Assembly (NCBI GenBank): GCA_029531795.1
Contig: JAPEIS010000003.1
Span: 1,550,001 to 1,614,000 of the forward strand
Direction: 5' to 3'
Length of the DNA: 64,000 nucleotides
Origin: Sclerotinia nivalis
Lineage: Eukaryota > Ascomycota > Leotiomycetes > Helotiales > Sclerotiniaceae
The notes under the pieces were generated by a model. It was not told the DNA's origin. It made no database searches and saw only the letters and a list, made by a program, of their open reading frames with translations. Positions 1-12,300 of this stretch are shown piece after piece. Both the position numbers and the translations under genes were made by a program. Positions within the stretch are counted from its first letter, which is position 1; every line of letters begins with the position of its first letter.

Positions 1-289
1 ATTATTTCATTTTATTATAAATCGAATACTATGATTTTGTTATAAATAGGAAGCAATTGTATAATAGATTTGTTAGAGGAAATAATTATTAGAAGGAACT
101 TAAATGATCAATAAATTAAGTTTATTTGGAAAGTAAAGGTTTTTCTTTATAAACCAAAAAAATATAATTTGAAATATAAATTTCGACATACGAAAGAGGC
201 TGTATTAATATTAAATATATAAATAAAAAAATTATTGAAATTGATGAAAACAGGTATAGATTTGTTGTAATATTTTATTGATATATTTT
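1..289. other. AT-rich decayed DNA, no recognisable gene
   Basis: No frame is open for a useful length and I recognise no family. Base composition matches the mutated retroelements that follow, so it is probably the flank of an older insertion. The last five bases (285-289, ATTTT) are the left target-site duplication of the next element. Confidence 0.6.
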
Positions 290-410
290 TGTTGGAATAC
301 GAAATGTAGAGTTGCAAGTATATATAGTTCTTATTGTAGTGTAGGTTCTATGGAAAGCTTATATATGAGGTTATATGGCGAATAGTATGCTGATTCAGCA
401 ACTTCCAATA
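290..410 (-). repeat. 3' LTR of compact element
   Basis: Begins TGTTGGAATAC and ends ACTTCCAATA on the plus strand. It aligns along its whole 121 bp with 1779-1899, with transition differences only where I compared them (for example tatggcg/tacggcg). Confidence 0.88.
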
Positions 411-732
411 TTCCCTTATTGCTGAAGTCCTCAAAAATGAAGCTATTCCTATTTTCTATATACTCAAAAATCATAAATCCTATTTAAGCCTTATTAAAAA
501 CTACAATATCTAATTTCCTGTGGAGTTCAATATTTGCAGGAAAGAGTGCCTTTGATGTATTAATCTCTTAAAATCCTTTGAAGAATGATGATTAATCAGA
601 TATTTAACCTTTTTATTTTTTGAAGAATAGAAAACAATCTCTTTACTTTCGTAGTAGTAAACAGTATGAAGAATAGTAATCAATCAAGTATTCAATCTCT
701 TTATTTTTGTAATAGAAAACAATCATATCCTT

Positions 733-1740
733 TCAAATTGTATTATATTGATATTCGTTCTTTTGGGAATCTTCAATACCATCTATGAAGCTAGCTTTAA
801 GGTTAGGGCTCTTATTTCTTCTCTTTTTCTTTGAAATCTTTTTCTCGGAATTCGATTTGGATAAGGAGGTATCTGATTCGTCTTTTGGTTTCTTTGTAGA
901 TTTCGATTTCTTTGTGGATTTCGACTTCAATTTCGATTTCGATTTCGATTTTCTCGTATGTTTTTGTGCTTTTATATAGGAATGGCAATTGTATTGAAGG
1001 TGTCCTTTTTTTCTACAAAAATAACATTCACTTTTGTATTTATTATTCTTCCTTTTGTTTCTCTTTTTCGATTTTATGAAATTTGTAGTAATTATAGATA
1101 ATATCGTTTCGTTCGATTGAAATTTGATTATAGATTGTTCCAATGTTATATTCTGCGAAAGAGCTAATCTTTTGCTAATTTGTTAATCGGTTTGTTGAGG
1201 AATGGTATATATAAGTTGATTCATTAGTTCGGTATTGGTAATAGGATTTGTATTATTCGATAGTTGATATTGCTAATATAAAAGTTGATCGATATAGATT
1301 CGAATAGTAGTAGTTTTATAATCGAATATTTGATTTCGAAATTCGGTACAAATGTTATTGATATAAAATAAATTCGACGTTTGATCTGAAGATTTTAATT
1401 TATTTTATATACTAAGCAAATCAATAGTATCAATAAACTCTATTAGTTTCTTTCATTGAATAAATAATACTATTTTATTTAGAATAATAAATGCCTTTTC
1501 CTTTCTATCAATAAACTTAGATCTTTTATGTTTCTCAACAACAATAGTATTATTCGCAAATACTGGTTCGATATCTAAACTAACAATTATTCTTCAAACA
1601 TTGATAACAACAAAAGCTAGTTTACAAGTAGAATGAAAATCAAAATAATTATTTCCATCGAAAATAGATATAGAACCTCATTTTGATTCGTAATTCTTCT
1701 TAATCGATGATGATTATTCTATAATAACGATAGATAGTAT
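733..1740 (-). pseudogene. Decayed copia-type gag with zinc knuckle
   Basis: An open stretch (733-1143) carries a CCHC zinc knuckle, CYFCRKKGHLQYNC, followed by a Lys/Ser-rich tail (KSKSKSK, STKKSKSTKK) encoded by a near-tandem GATTTC hexamer on the plus strand. Upstream (higher coordinates) the same frame continues with a gag-like sequence, ELMNQLIYTIPQQTD then QISKRLALSQNITLE, resembling the region before the knuckle in UBN2-type copia gags. It is interrupted by a stop at 1183-1185 and another near 1273-1275, both at expected Gln codons (CAA/CAG to TAA/TAG). Gag binds RNA and forms the virus-like particle. The open stretch has no ATG at its start, so the true start lies further upstream, probably before 1700. 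No pol follows. This is a pseudogene. Confidence 0.7.
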
Positions 1741-1762
1741 AATTATATCAATAGAAATGCAA

Positions 1763-1778
1763 CGCAGGCTTCATAACC
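1763..1778 (-). promoter_or_regulatory. Primer-binding site matching half initiator tRNA-Met
   Basis: The plus strand reads CGCAGGCTTCATAACC directly beside the LTR, matching the anticodon arm of eukaryotic initiator tRNA-Met (CGCAGGGCTCATAACC, recalled from yeast) at 14 of 16 positions. Priming by the anticodon-side half of initiator tRNA is established for copia-class elements such as Drosophila copia and Ty5. Position and orientation fit a minus-strand element. Confidence 0.75.
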
Positions 1779-1899
1779 TATTGGAATACGAAATGTAGAG
1801 TTGCAAGTATATATAGTTCTAATTGTAGTGTAGATTCTATAGAAAGCTTATATATAAGGTTATACGGCGAACAGGATGTTGACTCAGCAACTTCCAACA
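1779..1899 (-). repeat. 5' LTR of compact element
   Basis: Partner of 290-410. The outer end CTTCCAACA keeps the canonical terminus, while the inner end reads TATTGG instead of TGTTGG. Confidence 0.88.
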
Positions 1900-1904
1900 A
1901 TTTT

Positions 1905-2118
1905 ATAAAGTTTATCAATTCTTTTTGTTAATACTTTTTAATAATTAGAACAAAATTCTATAAATAGATTTGTAATGAAATTGAATTGAAGTATATCTTT
2001 AATAAAAAGAATGATTTCGATGCTGCATCGATTCGATCCAAATTATCGAAATCTATTTGTATTCTAACAAAATCAATAAGCCGAAAAAATATTAAAAACA
2101 AAATTAAGAATATATAGA
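1905..2118. other. AT-rich spacer
   Basis: No supported gene. A short open minus-strand frame ending at 2158 reads across this spacer into the terminal repeat that follows and has no recognisable motif. Confidence 0.5.
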
Positions 2119-2252
2119 AGTTACTGTACCAAAAAGGAGGCGGGTAGTGTGACTTCAAAAGGGTCTATATAATCACTCCGATTCAATCTAATTTAGAAAA
2201 AAATATGCAACTCCAATTTAATCAATTTATAACCGTTTCTATTGTGTTTATT
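2119..2252 (-). repeat. 135-bp terminal repeat unit, copy 1
   Basis: Reverse complement of the units at 31877-32011 and 37069-37203. Recognisable blocks are AACCGTTTC near the right end, TCTATATAA (TATA-like) in the middle and GTACCAAAAAGGAGG at the left. In two other places the unit lies at the 3' end of gypsy family A/N, so I read it as that family's LTR, here solo or orphaned. No convincing target duplication flanks this copy. Confidence 0.55.
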
Positions 2253-5200
2253 AATAATTTATATCAGATTTATAAATATCAAATATATTATCAATATCTT
2301 TTTGTTTATAAATTTATACTTTTGAGATTTTTTTGAAAAACTATCTTTTGAACCTTCTTTTTAGGATTGTTGATTGATATATTAAATCTCAATAATTCGA
2401 TCATTTCAAGGAAACAAAACAAAGTTATTGTAATATAAATTCGTTATCTATAAAATTATCAATATATATATAGAATTTTCAATTATTGATTTGTTTTTTG
2501 TATCGATTTTTTATTGTATCAAAACATTTTTTTTCAAAGATTTCAATCTAGTATAAGAATCTCATTTTTAGAAATAAATTTAGTATTGCTTTTCTATCAA
2601 AACTTTAAATCTTTCGATATCGAACTTCTTTTCTAATTTCGAATCTTCGAAATATTCATATTTTTTATAATTAAGAAATAAAAAACTCAATTTGGAGATC
2701 GATTTCGAAACTTTCTTTTTAGATATCAACAAATTATTATTCGATTTTATTGATATCTTCCTAAATTTGATTTGCAAAAACAAATATTTTATATATTTCT
2801 TATTGAAGAACTTCTTTTTTCGATTTATAATCCTTTAAAATCCTTACAAATAAAACTTTTAAGATTCGAAATATATCTTTTATTGAATCAATTAAAAGAA
2901 TTCAATTCGTTTTCAATTATACTTTCATTTTTTTCTTTTAAATCTTTCAATTCAAACTTTTTAACTACAAATATATTGATATTCAATAATACTAAAACTA
3001 AAGAATTTTAAAACAAAATCAATATCGATTCAATATTAAAATTTAATTATTATAATATACCAAACTTTGTATAATTTAATACAATCAAAATTATTATTAA
3101 ATAAATTATTACAAATCCAATTTACAAATTATTTGTTTTTTTTTCATTATAGTTCGATTAAAATTAAATTTTTTTTTAAATCTAAATCAATAACTATACC
3201 GATTTTAAAATTATCTTTGAAGATACCGAAATTATAATTTAAAAAAATGAATTCGTTTTTATCAAAACCTTTTTAAATCATTATCCTTTTTATAATAACG
3301 AAAATACAATTCAGAATATAATAGATTTATAAAATTAATAAGTATTTGATTAATATAAGTTTGAAAGATAATAAAAACATTAGTTAAACAAAAAGGTATA
3401 ATTAGATATTCAAATTAATTATATCGAATATAGAAAGCTGCTTTTTATTCGTTATCTTTTTGTATATATATTTGATAGTAAGTATCTTTCAAATCGAGTT
3501 TTGTGAAAAAGATTCTTTGTTTTAAACGATTTAAAGATTCGCTAATTAAAAGTAAAAGTATATAATTCTTTTTTGTAATCTTATTAAGGCTATAATAATC
3601 AATATATAATCAATAATCATTATTTTTCTTTAATATAAATATAATTGAGGTATTAGTGAAGCTAATCAAACTATAGATCTAATCTTTCTTTTGATATTTA
3701 TAAAGATATTGTTGTAAAATAAATAATTTTTGTTTTGATAGTGTATATATTAAATCTCAAAATGGAGTAGCTTCAAATTTGAGATTAATATGATATTTCA
3801 TCGAATGATAATCAAAAAGCAAATTGTTTTTATTTTCAAAAAAAGTTTATTTATATTGTTTATATTTAGGAGATATTTTTAAAGGTATTAATATTAGAAT
3901 ATTTCGGGTATTAGATGAAAATCGTATAATAAGATTGATTTCAAGTAAAAATATAAAGATTTTAGTTTTAGCTTTTATATTTCGATATAATTCTTTTATT
4001 GTTATTATTTCTTTATTATATAATATAGGATGAAAGCAAAAAATAATTGATTTCCAATTAATATCTGGATTTATAATTTGAAATCAAATAAGTCCTAAAA
4101 TAATATTGATTTTTAATAGATCCAAAATAGCAGTAGTAAATCAATAAATATAAATTCTTTTTCTTTAAAATTATTTAATATTTCAATAATAAATTGATAA
4201 TCATTGTATAAAGATATATTAATCTTATTATCGAATATTAATAAAATATCTTTTTCAAGATTAGAAATCCAATTTTATTTGATATACTTGTTTTATTGAA
4301 TAATATTTATTTATATATTAAAATCGATAAAACAATAAAGTTTTGTTGGAATATTATTGATTTGAAAAGTTGCTTCAATGATTAAGATAGTATATCCCTT
4401 TTGTTGAGAATCCAAGATTATTGAAACAATTAAAATTATTATTAGGTTTGGTTGTTTTTTTAGTTCTTTTTTTTTGAGAATATATAAAGCAAATATAAGA
4501 TTGATAATTATCTTTATATTATTAGTATATAAATGAATTAGTATATCATCTATTTATATAATAATTCTTTTGTTAATAATGAAAACAAATTAAATTTTTT
4601 TATCTTGAATTATTTTTCTAGTTTTTTTTATTAGTTTTTTCTTTTGAAAAAGATTTAGAATATTATTGTGATTATATATCGATTATTAATAATATATTAT
4701 TTTGTTGTTTAGATGATTCATTTTGAAAATAATTGAAAAATGGATTTGATAATGCAAATAGATTATTTTGTTTTCGATTACGAAATAGATTATTTGTATC
4801 TTGTAAATAATATATTTTATTTACATTTTCGAAACAATATATTTGTTTAATTAAATGGTTTTGAATTTTAGATTGCTAAATAGATTTTGAAATTCGTTTA
4901 ATAATATAAAAAAGTAAATCTACTAAAAATAGTTTTTTGCGAATACTTTCTGTTTTAAATTCGATTTTCTCTTTCAGATTATCGAGATATATTACAAAAC
5001 TATTCATATTTTGATTAGATTATTGTTTAGTATTAATGAGTTACTATATAATATATTATTATCGATTACTTTTATTCAATATTATATTGTATATATATTC
5101 TTTGAATTCTTTTTATAATATATTAAAATTCGATATAAAACTTTTATATTGATATCAAATTGCAAATAATTGTTATTGAAAGTATTGAATAATATAATAT

Positions 5201-6110
5201 ATTTTTTTTCGATCAATTAGGAAATAATATCTATTATCATTCCGAAATATAAATTCAATCTGAAAAAAGAAATCCTTTGCTTTTCCAATATTAAAAACTT
5301 TATAAGATAATAATTTTTGAAGTTTTGAAAGTTTTCTTTGAAGAGTATGAATGAGATTAAATATTGTTTCTATTTCATTAGCAATCGTTAATGATAAATT
5401 AGATATCCTTTTTTATATAAGATAAACAAAGGTTTTTTCGATTTCCTATTGATTTATTTATTTAAAAACATCAAACATTTTTTATATATTTTCAAATCTT
5501 TATATCAAATCTAATTTCAATTATATAGTAAATTAACAATTAAATATAGATATTTCGTTTTTGATCCTACTTAGGATTTTGGAAATATTATTTCTTTAAT
5601 TTTGAAAGATATTTGAATTGATCGAACGATCTAAAGTATTTCTTGTTTCAATTATTGTTATCCGATAGGGTTCCATTAAAGTACCGATAATAATTAATTG
5701 ATGAATTGTTTTTAAAAAAAAGAATGAAAAGAATTATTAAAATCATATAAATAAAAAATCAATTAATCGTAAAACAATAACTAAACTTTTTATTATCTTT
5801 TCTAATTATAAAAAAACTATTACTCTTAAATTCAATCAATAAAGAGATATCGAAACATTTATAATTCATCATTATTCCTATCCTTTTATAATCCATATAA
5901 AGAAGTCTATTTACTAAACATTCCAAATTAATTAATAACATTCTTACACTGGTGAATCGAAATAGAAACGCTCTTTTGTAGATTTCCTATCGAGACGAAA
6001 CTGTTGCGTAGTCGTAATAAAATAGAAATAGAAATAATAATCGCAATAATAATAATAATTAATAAAATCAAAATAATAACTTTTAGCAAATCTTTAATCA
6101 AATTCGACAA
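2253..6110 (-). pseudogene. Decayed Ty3/gypsy gag-pol, minus strand (element L)
   Basis: Read on the minus strand, about 3850-3300 gives reverse transcriptase: DYHSMKYHINLKFEATPF, then SIIFILKKNNDYWLYIDYYSLNKIT (shown in parts: ILKKNNDY, DYYSLNKIT), then FTKLDLKDTYYQIYIQKDNE followed by a stop where relatives have Trp. This is the palm region of Ty3/gypsy RT, in the same subgroup as fungal chromoviruses. Upstream, 4140-4020 gives the protease end ILGLI.FQIINPDINW. Gag should occupy about 4.7-6.0 kb but is too mutated for domain calls. RNase H should lie near 2.3-3.1 kb. Integrase is missing: there is no space before the repeat unit at 2252, so the element is 3'-truncated or rearranged. LTRs were not found. 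The stops fit RIP. Confidence 0.65.
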
Positions 6111-6618
6111 ACCAATTTATTTGATCCAAAGACTTCAAAATATCCTATTATAAATAATATAAAATAATATAATCTGAATAAGAAAACTTTTTGTTTTAAT
6201 TATAAAGAATATAGATATTTTAAATCTGAATATATTAAAAACTCTTTATCGATATAATAACAAATAATTTTTTATATTATAATTCTATTCAAAAATACTA
6301 TTATTAGTAATCTTTTTTATATTATTATTAAGAATTAATCAACAAAAAATTCTATTAATAATCAAACTGATAAAATTAGTTAAAGAAATTCAGATCGAAT
6401 CTGTATCAATCGCTATAGAAAATCTTAAACCGATAAAAATATTCTTTTTTATTTGAATATTATTTATAATTCGAATATTACTCTTTATAATATTATTCTT
6501 AACAACAAATTTGATAGTTTTTTAGATTATTTAAATCAAGAATCCTTCACTGGCATAGTTTGTTTAATTTTATATAAATACTTGAATAAAGTTTTATTAA
6601 AGAAATCAATTCAAATAA
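6111..6618. other. AT-rich decayed coding-like sequence before the pogo insertion
   Basis: A plus-strand frame (6453 onward) reads NIILNNKFDSFLDYLNQE and similar lysine/asparagine-rich sequence, and resumes after the DNA transposon at 8806. It may be the 5' part of the decayed element at 9.4-14.8 kb. I recognise no domain. Confidence 0.4.
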
Positions 6619-6620
6619 TA

Positions 6621-6662
6621 ACCGATATCCCTACATCGTGCACGACCCCACATCTTGCACGC
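6621..6662 (+). repeat. Left terminal inverted repeat of pogo element
   Basis: Begins ACCGATATCCCTACATCG and contains CGTGCACGACCCCACATC, ending TTGCACGC. It contains related sub-motifs (CGTGCACG and CTTGCACGC), candidate transposase sites. Confidence 0.88.
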
Positions 6663-6785
6663 CCCCCATATCACAACTACGATCACTTCAAATTTCGATA
6701 TTAATTATAATTTATAAGATATAAAACTACGATTTCTTTTGATATATGAAAAGATATAGTATTATCCAATAGAATCAAAAAATCT

Positions 6786-8732
6786 TTACTTTATCAATTT
6801 CGACGAAATCTTGATATATCGCCCGGCCCTTGAACGCAATACCCCCTCCTCTCCTTCCACCACTGATTTATCAACCTCTACGACATCGTGATCTTTTGTA
6901 ACTTCCTTAGATACTAAACCTATAATATGAAAACGTTTTAGAATCATTTGAACTCTTTTAACAAAAGGTATTAATGATTTCCGAGCTCTTTTCACCCCCT
7001 CCTTAGTATCACATACAATTTGACGATCAACCTCCCTTTGCGCTACCCTCTCTTTAGTCGCCCTATCCCTCTGTTCCCTTTCAACTTTCTTCTCAGCTTT
7101 CTCTTGCTTCTTAGCTTCCTTCTCCTGCTCAGCAGCTAGTGCTTTAGTCGATTGGTAGGCTCTAGCTCTCAATTTGCGAAGGGGAATATAAAAAAGCACC
7201 CCCGCCCTCCTCCCCTACAAAGTTTAAACGTTTGGAACAAATCCTTTTCTTCCTTTCGATCTTCAGAGCTTCTTCTAGACCCTTTGCTCTATACAATTGG
7301 ATATTAGCATTAACTGCATTCGTAAATGCAGCCTTAAAAAGCTTCTGAGTGATATCGGGATCCTGTTTGAGGCGAAACTCTAATTTGAGATAACGAAGAG
7401 TTTTAGTCATATATAGTATCTTTATTTTATTCCCTACAAGTTGTATCGACGTAAGTAGTATAAAAGCTTTTTCAAATTCGATACTGCAAATGGTAACGTT
7501 CTTATTTATAAGATAAATACCTACTTTTTCGAAAGATTTCAGGATATTATGAATAGTAGCAGATTGAGCCCAAGCTACCTTAAATATCATCCAAAAGTTA
7601 CGTTTCGACATCCCAACGATACCCCCGCTTTTGTACATCAGATTGTTGAATTCTATACCATAATTCGTCGAAAGGAAAGGGAAGTAGCCCACATCAAGAA
7701 ATTGTAGCCGATGCGTAGAGTGAAGAAAGAGAATCAACAAAATGATCTTCAATTCATCGCATTTCGATATAAATTCCATATTCACATAACTAGAATGACC
7801 ATCTACAATCAATAAACGATATCCTTTCCCTGCTTTTGAACAAATATAACGTTGAAAGACCTTAGTAAGCCAAATGAAGCCGAATACATTCGATGACCAC
7901 CCATTGTTTAAAGCTCCGAAATAAGCCTGATCCTTCACTCCTATCTCATCAACCCATATATCCTGTAGATTCCCAGATTCCCCTTTATAAATTAAAGTAA
8001 AAAGGATAGCCATTCCGTCGGCACATATACATACTAAAAAGATGATAAACTCTCTCGATCCGTCCTGCCTAGCTTTCGTAGCTCTACCACGATCATATGC
8101 ACTAACACTCATTATCCTCTTCATAGTTCTCCCCAGACCAATAAGAAAGCCTTTTTCGTCCCAATTATATATATTCTTCGGTGATATATCATATTTTGTA
8201 GTCACTTTTGTTAACTAAATGGAAAAAAGAAGGATATTAGCATAACTCTTTTAAATAATAAAATTCAACAACAACATAAAATAACTCAAACCAGATCATA
8301 AAAATGCTCAAACATAGCAACATTATCAGCTTTCACACGCAAATTATCAATACATCGGAGATACCGACTTTGAAGACGTGTTTTATACCTTTTCACAAAA
8401 TTTGCCGTCCAATTCTTCCCTAGAGAGCGGCCTATGATCTCTTCTGCAAGGTTTTTGACTATACAGTTTGTAAAAGGCATAGATCTTTGTGTCAACTTAT
8501 TGATCTAATCAATTAAAGCCTCTTCTTGCTCTTTTGAAAGAGATTGGTGAGTTTCAGTATATACAGTACTGCGGGAGGTGGTTTTGCCTCTATAGCACCG
8601 AGAGAACGTCGAACGATTGATTTTGAAGAAATTAGCTATTTGAGTATATTTAGGATACTCTACACCTTTAATTTGAGCTAATGCGAGCTCCATACAGGCC
8701 TCTGAAGGCATATCGTCGCTGTATCCGTCCAT
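6786..8732 (-). pseudogene. Pogo/Fot1-family transposase with one intron, one stop and one frameshift
   Basis: The ATG is at 8732-8730 (MDGYSDDMPSEACMELA). Domains in order: a psq-type helix-turn-helix (YTQIANFFKINRSTFSRCYRG), a CENP-B/Tc5-type HTH (NWTANFVKRYKTRLQSRYL), then a DDE_1 catalytic core with all three acidic residues visible: YNWDEKGFLIG, LLIVDGHSSYVN and LQFLDVGYFPFL. A basic, Glu/Lys-rich coiled-coil-like tail follows (EQEKEAKKQEKAEKKVEREQ). Lesions: a TAG at 8505-8507 where relatives have Trp (LID.INKLTQR), and a 1-bp frameshift near 7179-7180 that moves the frame from YSPSQIES to the expected RKLRARAYQ register. A 77-bp intron at 8215-8291 joins FYDL to TKVTTKYDISPKN in phase 0. 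The protein would bind the TIRs and cut and paste the element. It is inactive as it stands, but only slightly damaged. Confidence 0.88.
8215..8291 (-). other. Spliceosomal intron in transposase
   Basis: On the minus strand it begins GTTTGAG, has a branch-site-like GCTAATATCC and ends TTTTTTCCATTTAG. Removing it joins exon 1 (CTG codon at 8294-8292) to exon 2 (TTAACAAAAG from 8214) without changing frame and restores the spacing between the CENP-B HTH and the first catalytic Asp. Length is typical of fungal introns. Confidence 0.75.
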
Positions 8733-8761
8733 AGTGATTGATATTTTATAAAATTAAAAGT

Positions 8762-8803
8762 GCGTGCAAGATGTGGGGTCGTGCACGATATAGGGATATC
8801 GGT
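8762..8803 (-). repeat. Right terminal inverted repeat of pogo element
   Basis: Reverse complement of the left repeat, with TATATCG in place of TACATCG. It abuts the TA duplication at 8804-8805. Confidence 0.88.
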
Positions 8804-8805
8804 TA

Positions 8806-9399
8806 CTACTAATAAAAAGGTTTTCGAAAACAAAATTATTTTTTATATAATTGCTTTACAATGAAAAAGATCTCGTTTTATTATTTCATTCGAATTCAAA
8901 AATATCTGTTTTCTTTTTCAATCACAAAAAGAGATTCGCAATCAGAACAAAAACCTTTTTATACTTTATATTTATAATCAAAATAAAATTACTATTCCTC
9001 AAATATGATTGGTATCTTTACAATTATAGATTTCTATTCCTTCTCCTAAAATTCATCAAATTAAATTATTATCGTTGAAAATCCAATTATTCATTTCCTT
9101 TTTAAAGTATACAATTCCTATTAACAATTATAAGAAATACTTTAGAGATTCTAAACCACTTTCTAATATTATTGATAAACAAAAACAAGGATCAACGGAT
9201 TATAAGATATTTATATAATATTTTATATTAAATACTAAAGGAATTAACTTTTTAGATTTTTATTAAATTTCTTTAAATATTATTAAGTATTTCTGATGTT
9301 TGATTATTTGAGAAAATTAAATTAGAAAGAAGAAACTAATGATTATTCATAAATCAAATATTTCTTTAATTCTTTCAGTTTCGATTCAAAATAAAGAAT
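8806..9399. other. AT-rich decayed sequence, possible gag start of element A
   Basis: Continuation of 6111-6618 after the pogo insertion. Plus-strand fragments such as YTIPINNYKKYFRDSKPLSN and KQKQGSTDYK look coding-like, but no domain is recognisable. Confidence 0.4.
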
Positions 9400-12300
9400 A
9401 GAATGATTTTAATCAATTTGGTCAATTTAATCAATTTGATCAATTAAATCAAAATTCAATTACGAATTCAAATCTTGAACTAGTATATTCATTTCGATAT
9501 AATTTTACTCAGAATTATCTGATTTATCTTTCTTCTAATTAAATTCGATAATATTTCTTTTACAAATAAAAAAATTCTAAATACAATTTATCAAAATTTA
9601 AATTTTTTTTCAAGAATAATTAATAGATGATTAATCTAAATAGAATTAATATTATAGATTATGTAATTATTTCGATTATTATTTATATTATAAATAAAGA
9701 TTGTTTTTTCGAATTAAGAAATATATATTTTGTTAGAGTTATTTTCAATAAAAATCATTATAAACAAATCCAATTATATTATCGATCAAGATTTTGATAA
9801 TAATATTACTTTTTCTGCTTTTGTTGATTATTTAGATTTATATTATTATAAGATTCAATTCAACAGTAATATCTTTATAAAGATTATTGATAGAATTAAT
9901 ATAAATCTTAAAGAATATACTATTATTGATTTTGTAATCGAAAAGATTCGATAAATTATTTATACTTTTATTTGTTCTAATAAGAAAAACAATTCTAATA
10001 AAAATTAGAAAATCTTTTTGTTAGATTTATTATAGTTTTATATAATTAAAGATTATATTAATATCTTTAATTCTATTCTTTCTATTAATAATAAAGATTT
10101 GAACAAAAAAAGAGTATTTATTTAAATTTCAAAATTTAAATAATCTTTTTCTCATCAATTCATTTTATATCCAATCGATCTGAAATATCAAATAGCTATT
10201 CAGAATATTGAGATTTCGATAAAATTCGAAATTGCCAATAGATATATTGATAATTTTATATCTAAGGTAAAATTAATTCCGAAATCAATACAATTTGAGG
10301 ATCAATAGGAATCTGATTCATTAGAAAACTCTTCTGATTCATCAGATTTCAAGGAAGTATTTGATTCTTTTTTTGAATCTCTTTTAGAATTTCAAGGTAG
10401 CTATTCAGATTCGAACGATTTATAAGATTCTTTAAATTTTTGAATTCTCAATATAATTCAAAACTATTCTTTTTCTTTTCGAGAATTAAAAGATTTAAAG
10501 GAATGCAGGACAAAAATTATTTTTGTATTCGATTTCTTTAGAAGATTATATAATCAAAATTATTTTATTCGATAGAAGATATATTTCTTCAATTATTAGA
10601 GAATTTTAATGATAATGCTTTTTCTGAGATTTTTATTGAAAATCAAACTTTTAGTTTCAATTATTGAAAATATTGTTATTATATTATATTTTCTTTTTCG
10701 AAAGTTTAATTGTTATATATTTTTAATACAATCTTTCAATTAGATAATCCAAATATATTATTCGAAATTCTGTATCAATTTGATTTTTCTTACAAAACAA
10801 ATTCCAAATGCTTAAGATTATTTTCTCAATTAAAAAATTAGTATATTTCGATTAATCAAGTTATTATTTTTCAATTGAATCTTTTAATAGTATATATTTA
10901 TTTTATAGAAAAAAGATTGGTTTTTTGAAAATTATTTATAGATTTGATAGATATTATAAACGAATGATTTCAAAAAAGTAAGATTGATATAGATTTTTTA
11001 GCAATAGATGAATTTCGATTGCAAATTATTCGATTTTTTTATTTTTGTAAGGTTTTGAATATTATAAAGTTAATTTATATTCCTTTTATTCTTTTTTATA
11101 TCTATTGAATATAATTCAAATTAGATATTATTCTTTATAAAAACAAAAAGCGATTTAGATATAATATTTAATAAATATTCTGATTTAATAAGATCATTTT
11201 TAAAGGATATAAATATTATATATATGAATATATTATAATAATCAATAATAAACTTTTTAATTAATCAATAATATTATTAATAATCGATAAATCAAATATT
11301 AATATCCCAAAAATCTTTCTTCTTACGAATCTGATTCTGAAAGATATATAATCTTTGATTATTCAAAGATTATAAAATAAATATTAAACAATTATTATAT
11401 TTTATTTCAAGATATTTATGAATTCTTTTTTCACTTTAATTATAAAGTATATTTATAATTCGATTTGAAATATATTTATTGAAATATATTTTTTTATTTG
11501 GAAAATTATTATTATTTTGCTTTTTCTATTAATAACTCAATTCAAATATAATTTATTAAAGTTCTATAAGATATTCAAATTATTTGTTTTTTTATATTTG
11601 AACTTTTTTATATAGTTTTCGATTATATTCTTTTCTTAAAAAATAATTCAATAGATAAAGAATATTTTTTTATTTTCGAATCTAATATTGAAAATAATTT
11701 AGTATCAATCAAATTCTATATTGATAATATCTTTTCAGATTTTATAATTTCGGAAAAAACTTATTTTAATCTTATTAATTATATATTTTTTCGTTTTGAT
11801 TTTGTTTGATTATATTTATTTTTCAAAAAATTTTATATTTTTATTGATCAAATAAAGATTTTAGAAGTTCTTTATAAAGTTGATAAGATTATAATGACTA
11901 AATCTACTAGAACAATTAAAATCAAGGATTTTCCGATTTTTATTGATCAAATAAGGATTCGAAGTTTTCTAATTATAATCAAATGATTCAAAAAGATATC
12001 AAAAACTTCATTGAGATTTTTTATTTTATTTTTTATTTTGTAAATAAAGTAAAATAACAATAAGGAATCTATAAACAATTAATTTTCGAATTTTTACCAA
12101 AAAAATACTTGGAGATAATTGATTCTTATAATATCGATTATATTCTTCTAATACAGATATATATAGATTCGAATGCTTTCGTATTAGATTGTTATTTATC
12201 AGAATAGAATTTTGGATATTCAATGGAATATTCTATATTATTCAATTTCTTTTTGTTGATCAAAATATAAAGAAATTATAATATTTATAAATACAAATTA

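Larger units (their letters stand above)
290..1899 (-). mobile_element. Compact gag-only LTR retroelement (copia-like, TRIM/TR-GAG type)
   Basis: A 1610-bp element with two 121-bp LTRs in direct orientation (290-410 and 1779-1899) and the 5-bp duplication ATTTT on both sides (285-289 and 1900-1904). On the minus strand the order is 5' LTR, primer-binding site abutting the LTR, gag, polypurine tract (AATAAGGGAA, reverse of 411-420) abutting the 3' LTR. Only gag-like sequence fits in the 1.37-kb interior; there is no room for protease, RT or integrase, so it must have been mobilised in trans. LTR ends are TGTTGG...CCAACA; RIP changed one end in each copy. The inner parts are mutated but the architecture is complete, which makes the element call secure. 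The copia assignment rests on the half-tRNA primer site and the gag. Confidence 0.88.
6621..8803 (-). mobile_element. Pogo/Fot1-type DNA transposon, nearly intact
   Basis: A 2183-bp element bounded by 42-bp terminal inverted repeats with a single C/T mismatch, flanked by TA on both sides (6619-6620 and 8804-8805), the target duplication of the Tc1/mariner-pogo superfamily. It carries one transposase gene on the minus strand. Its base composition is clearly richer in G and C than the surrounding DNA and only two disabling lesions are visible, so it arrived late or escaped RIP. It interrupts the older sequence that continues at 8806. Confidence 0.9.

Noticed and set aside
785..979. Open plus-strand frame rich in Phe and Asp
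   Set aside because: It is the complement of the Lys/Ser-rich gag tail on the minus strand and its GATTTC repeat; no family resemblance.
3824..4033. Open plus-strand frame
   Set aside because: It overlaps the protease-RT text of element L on the minus strand, which has real motif support.
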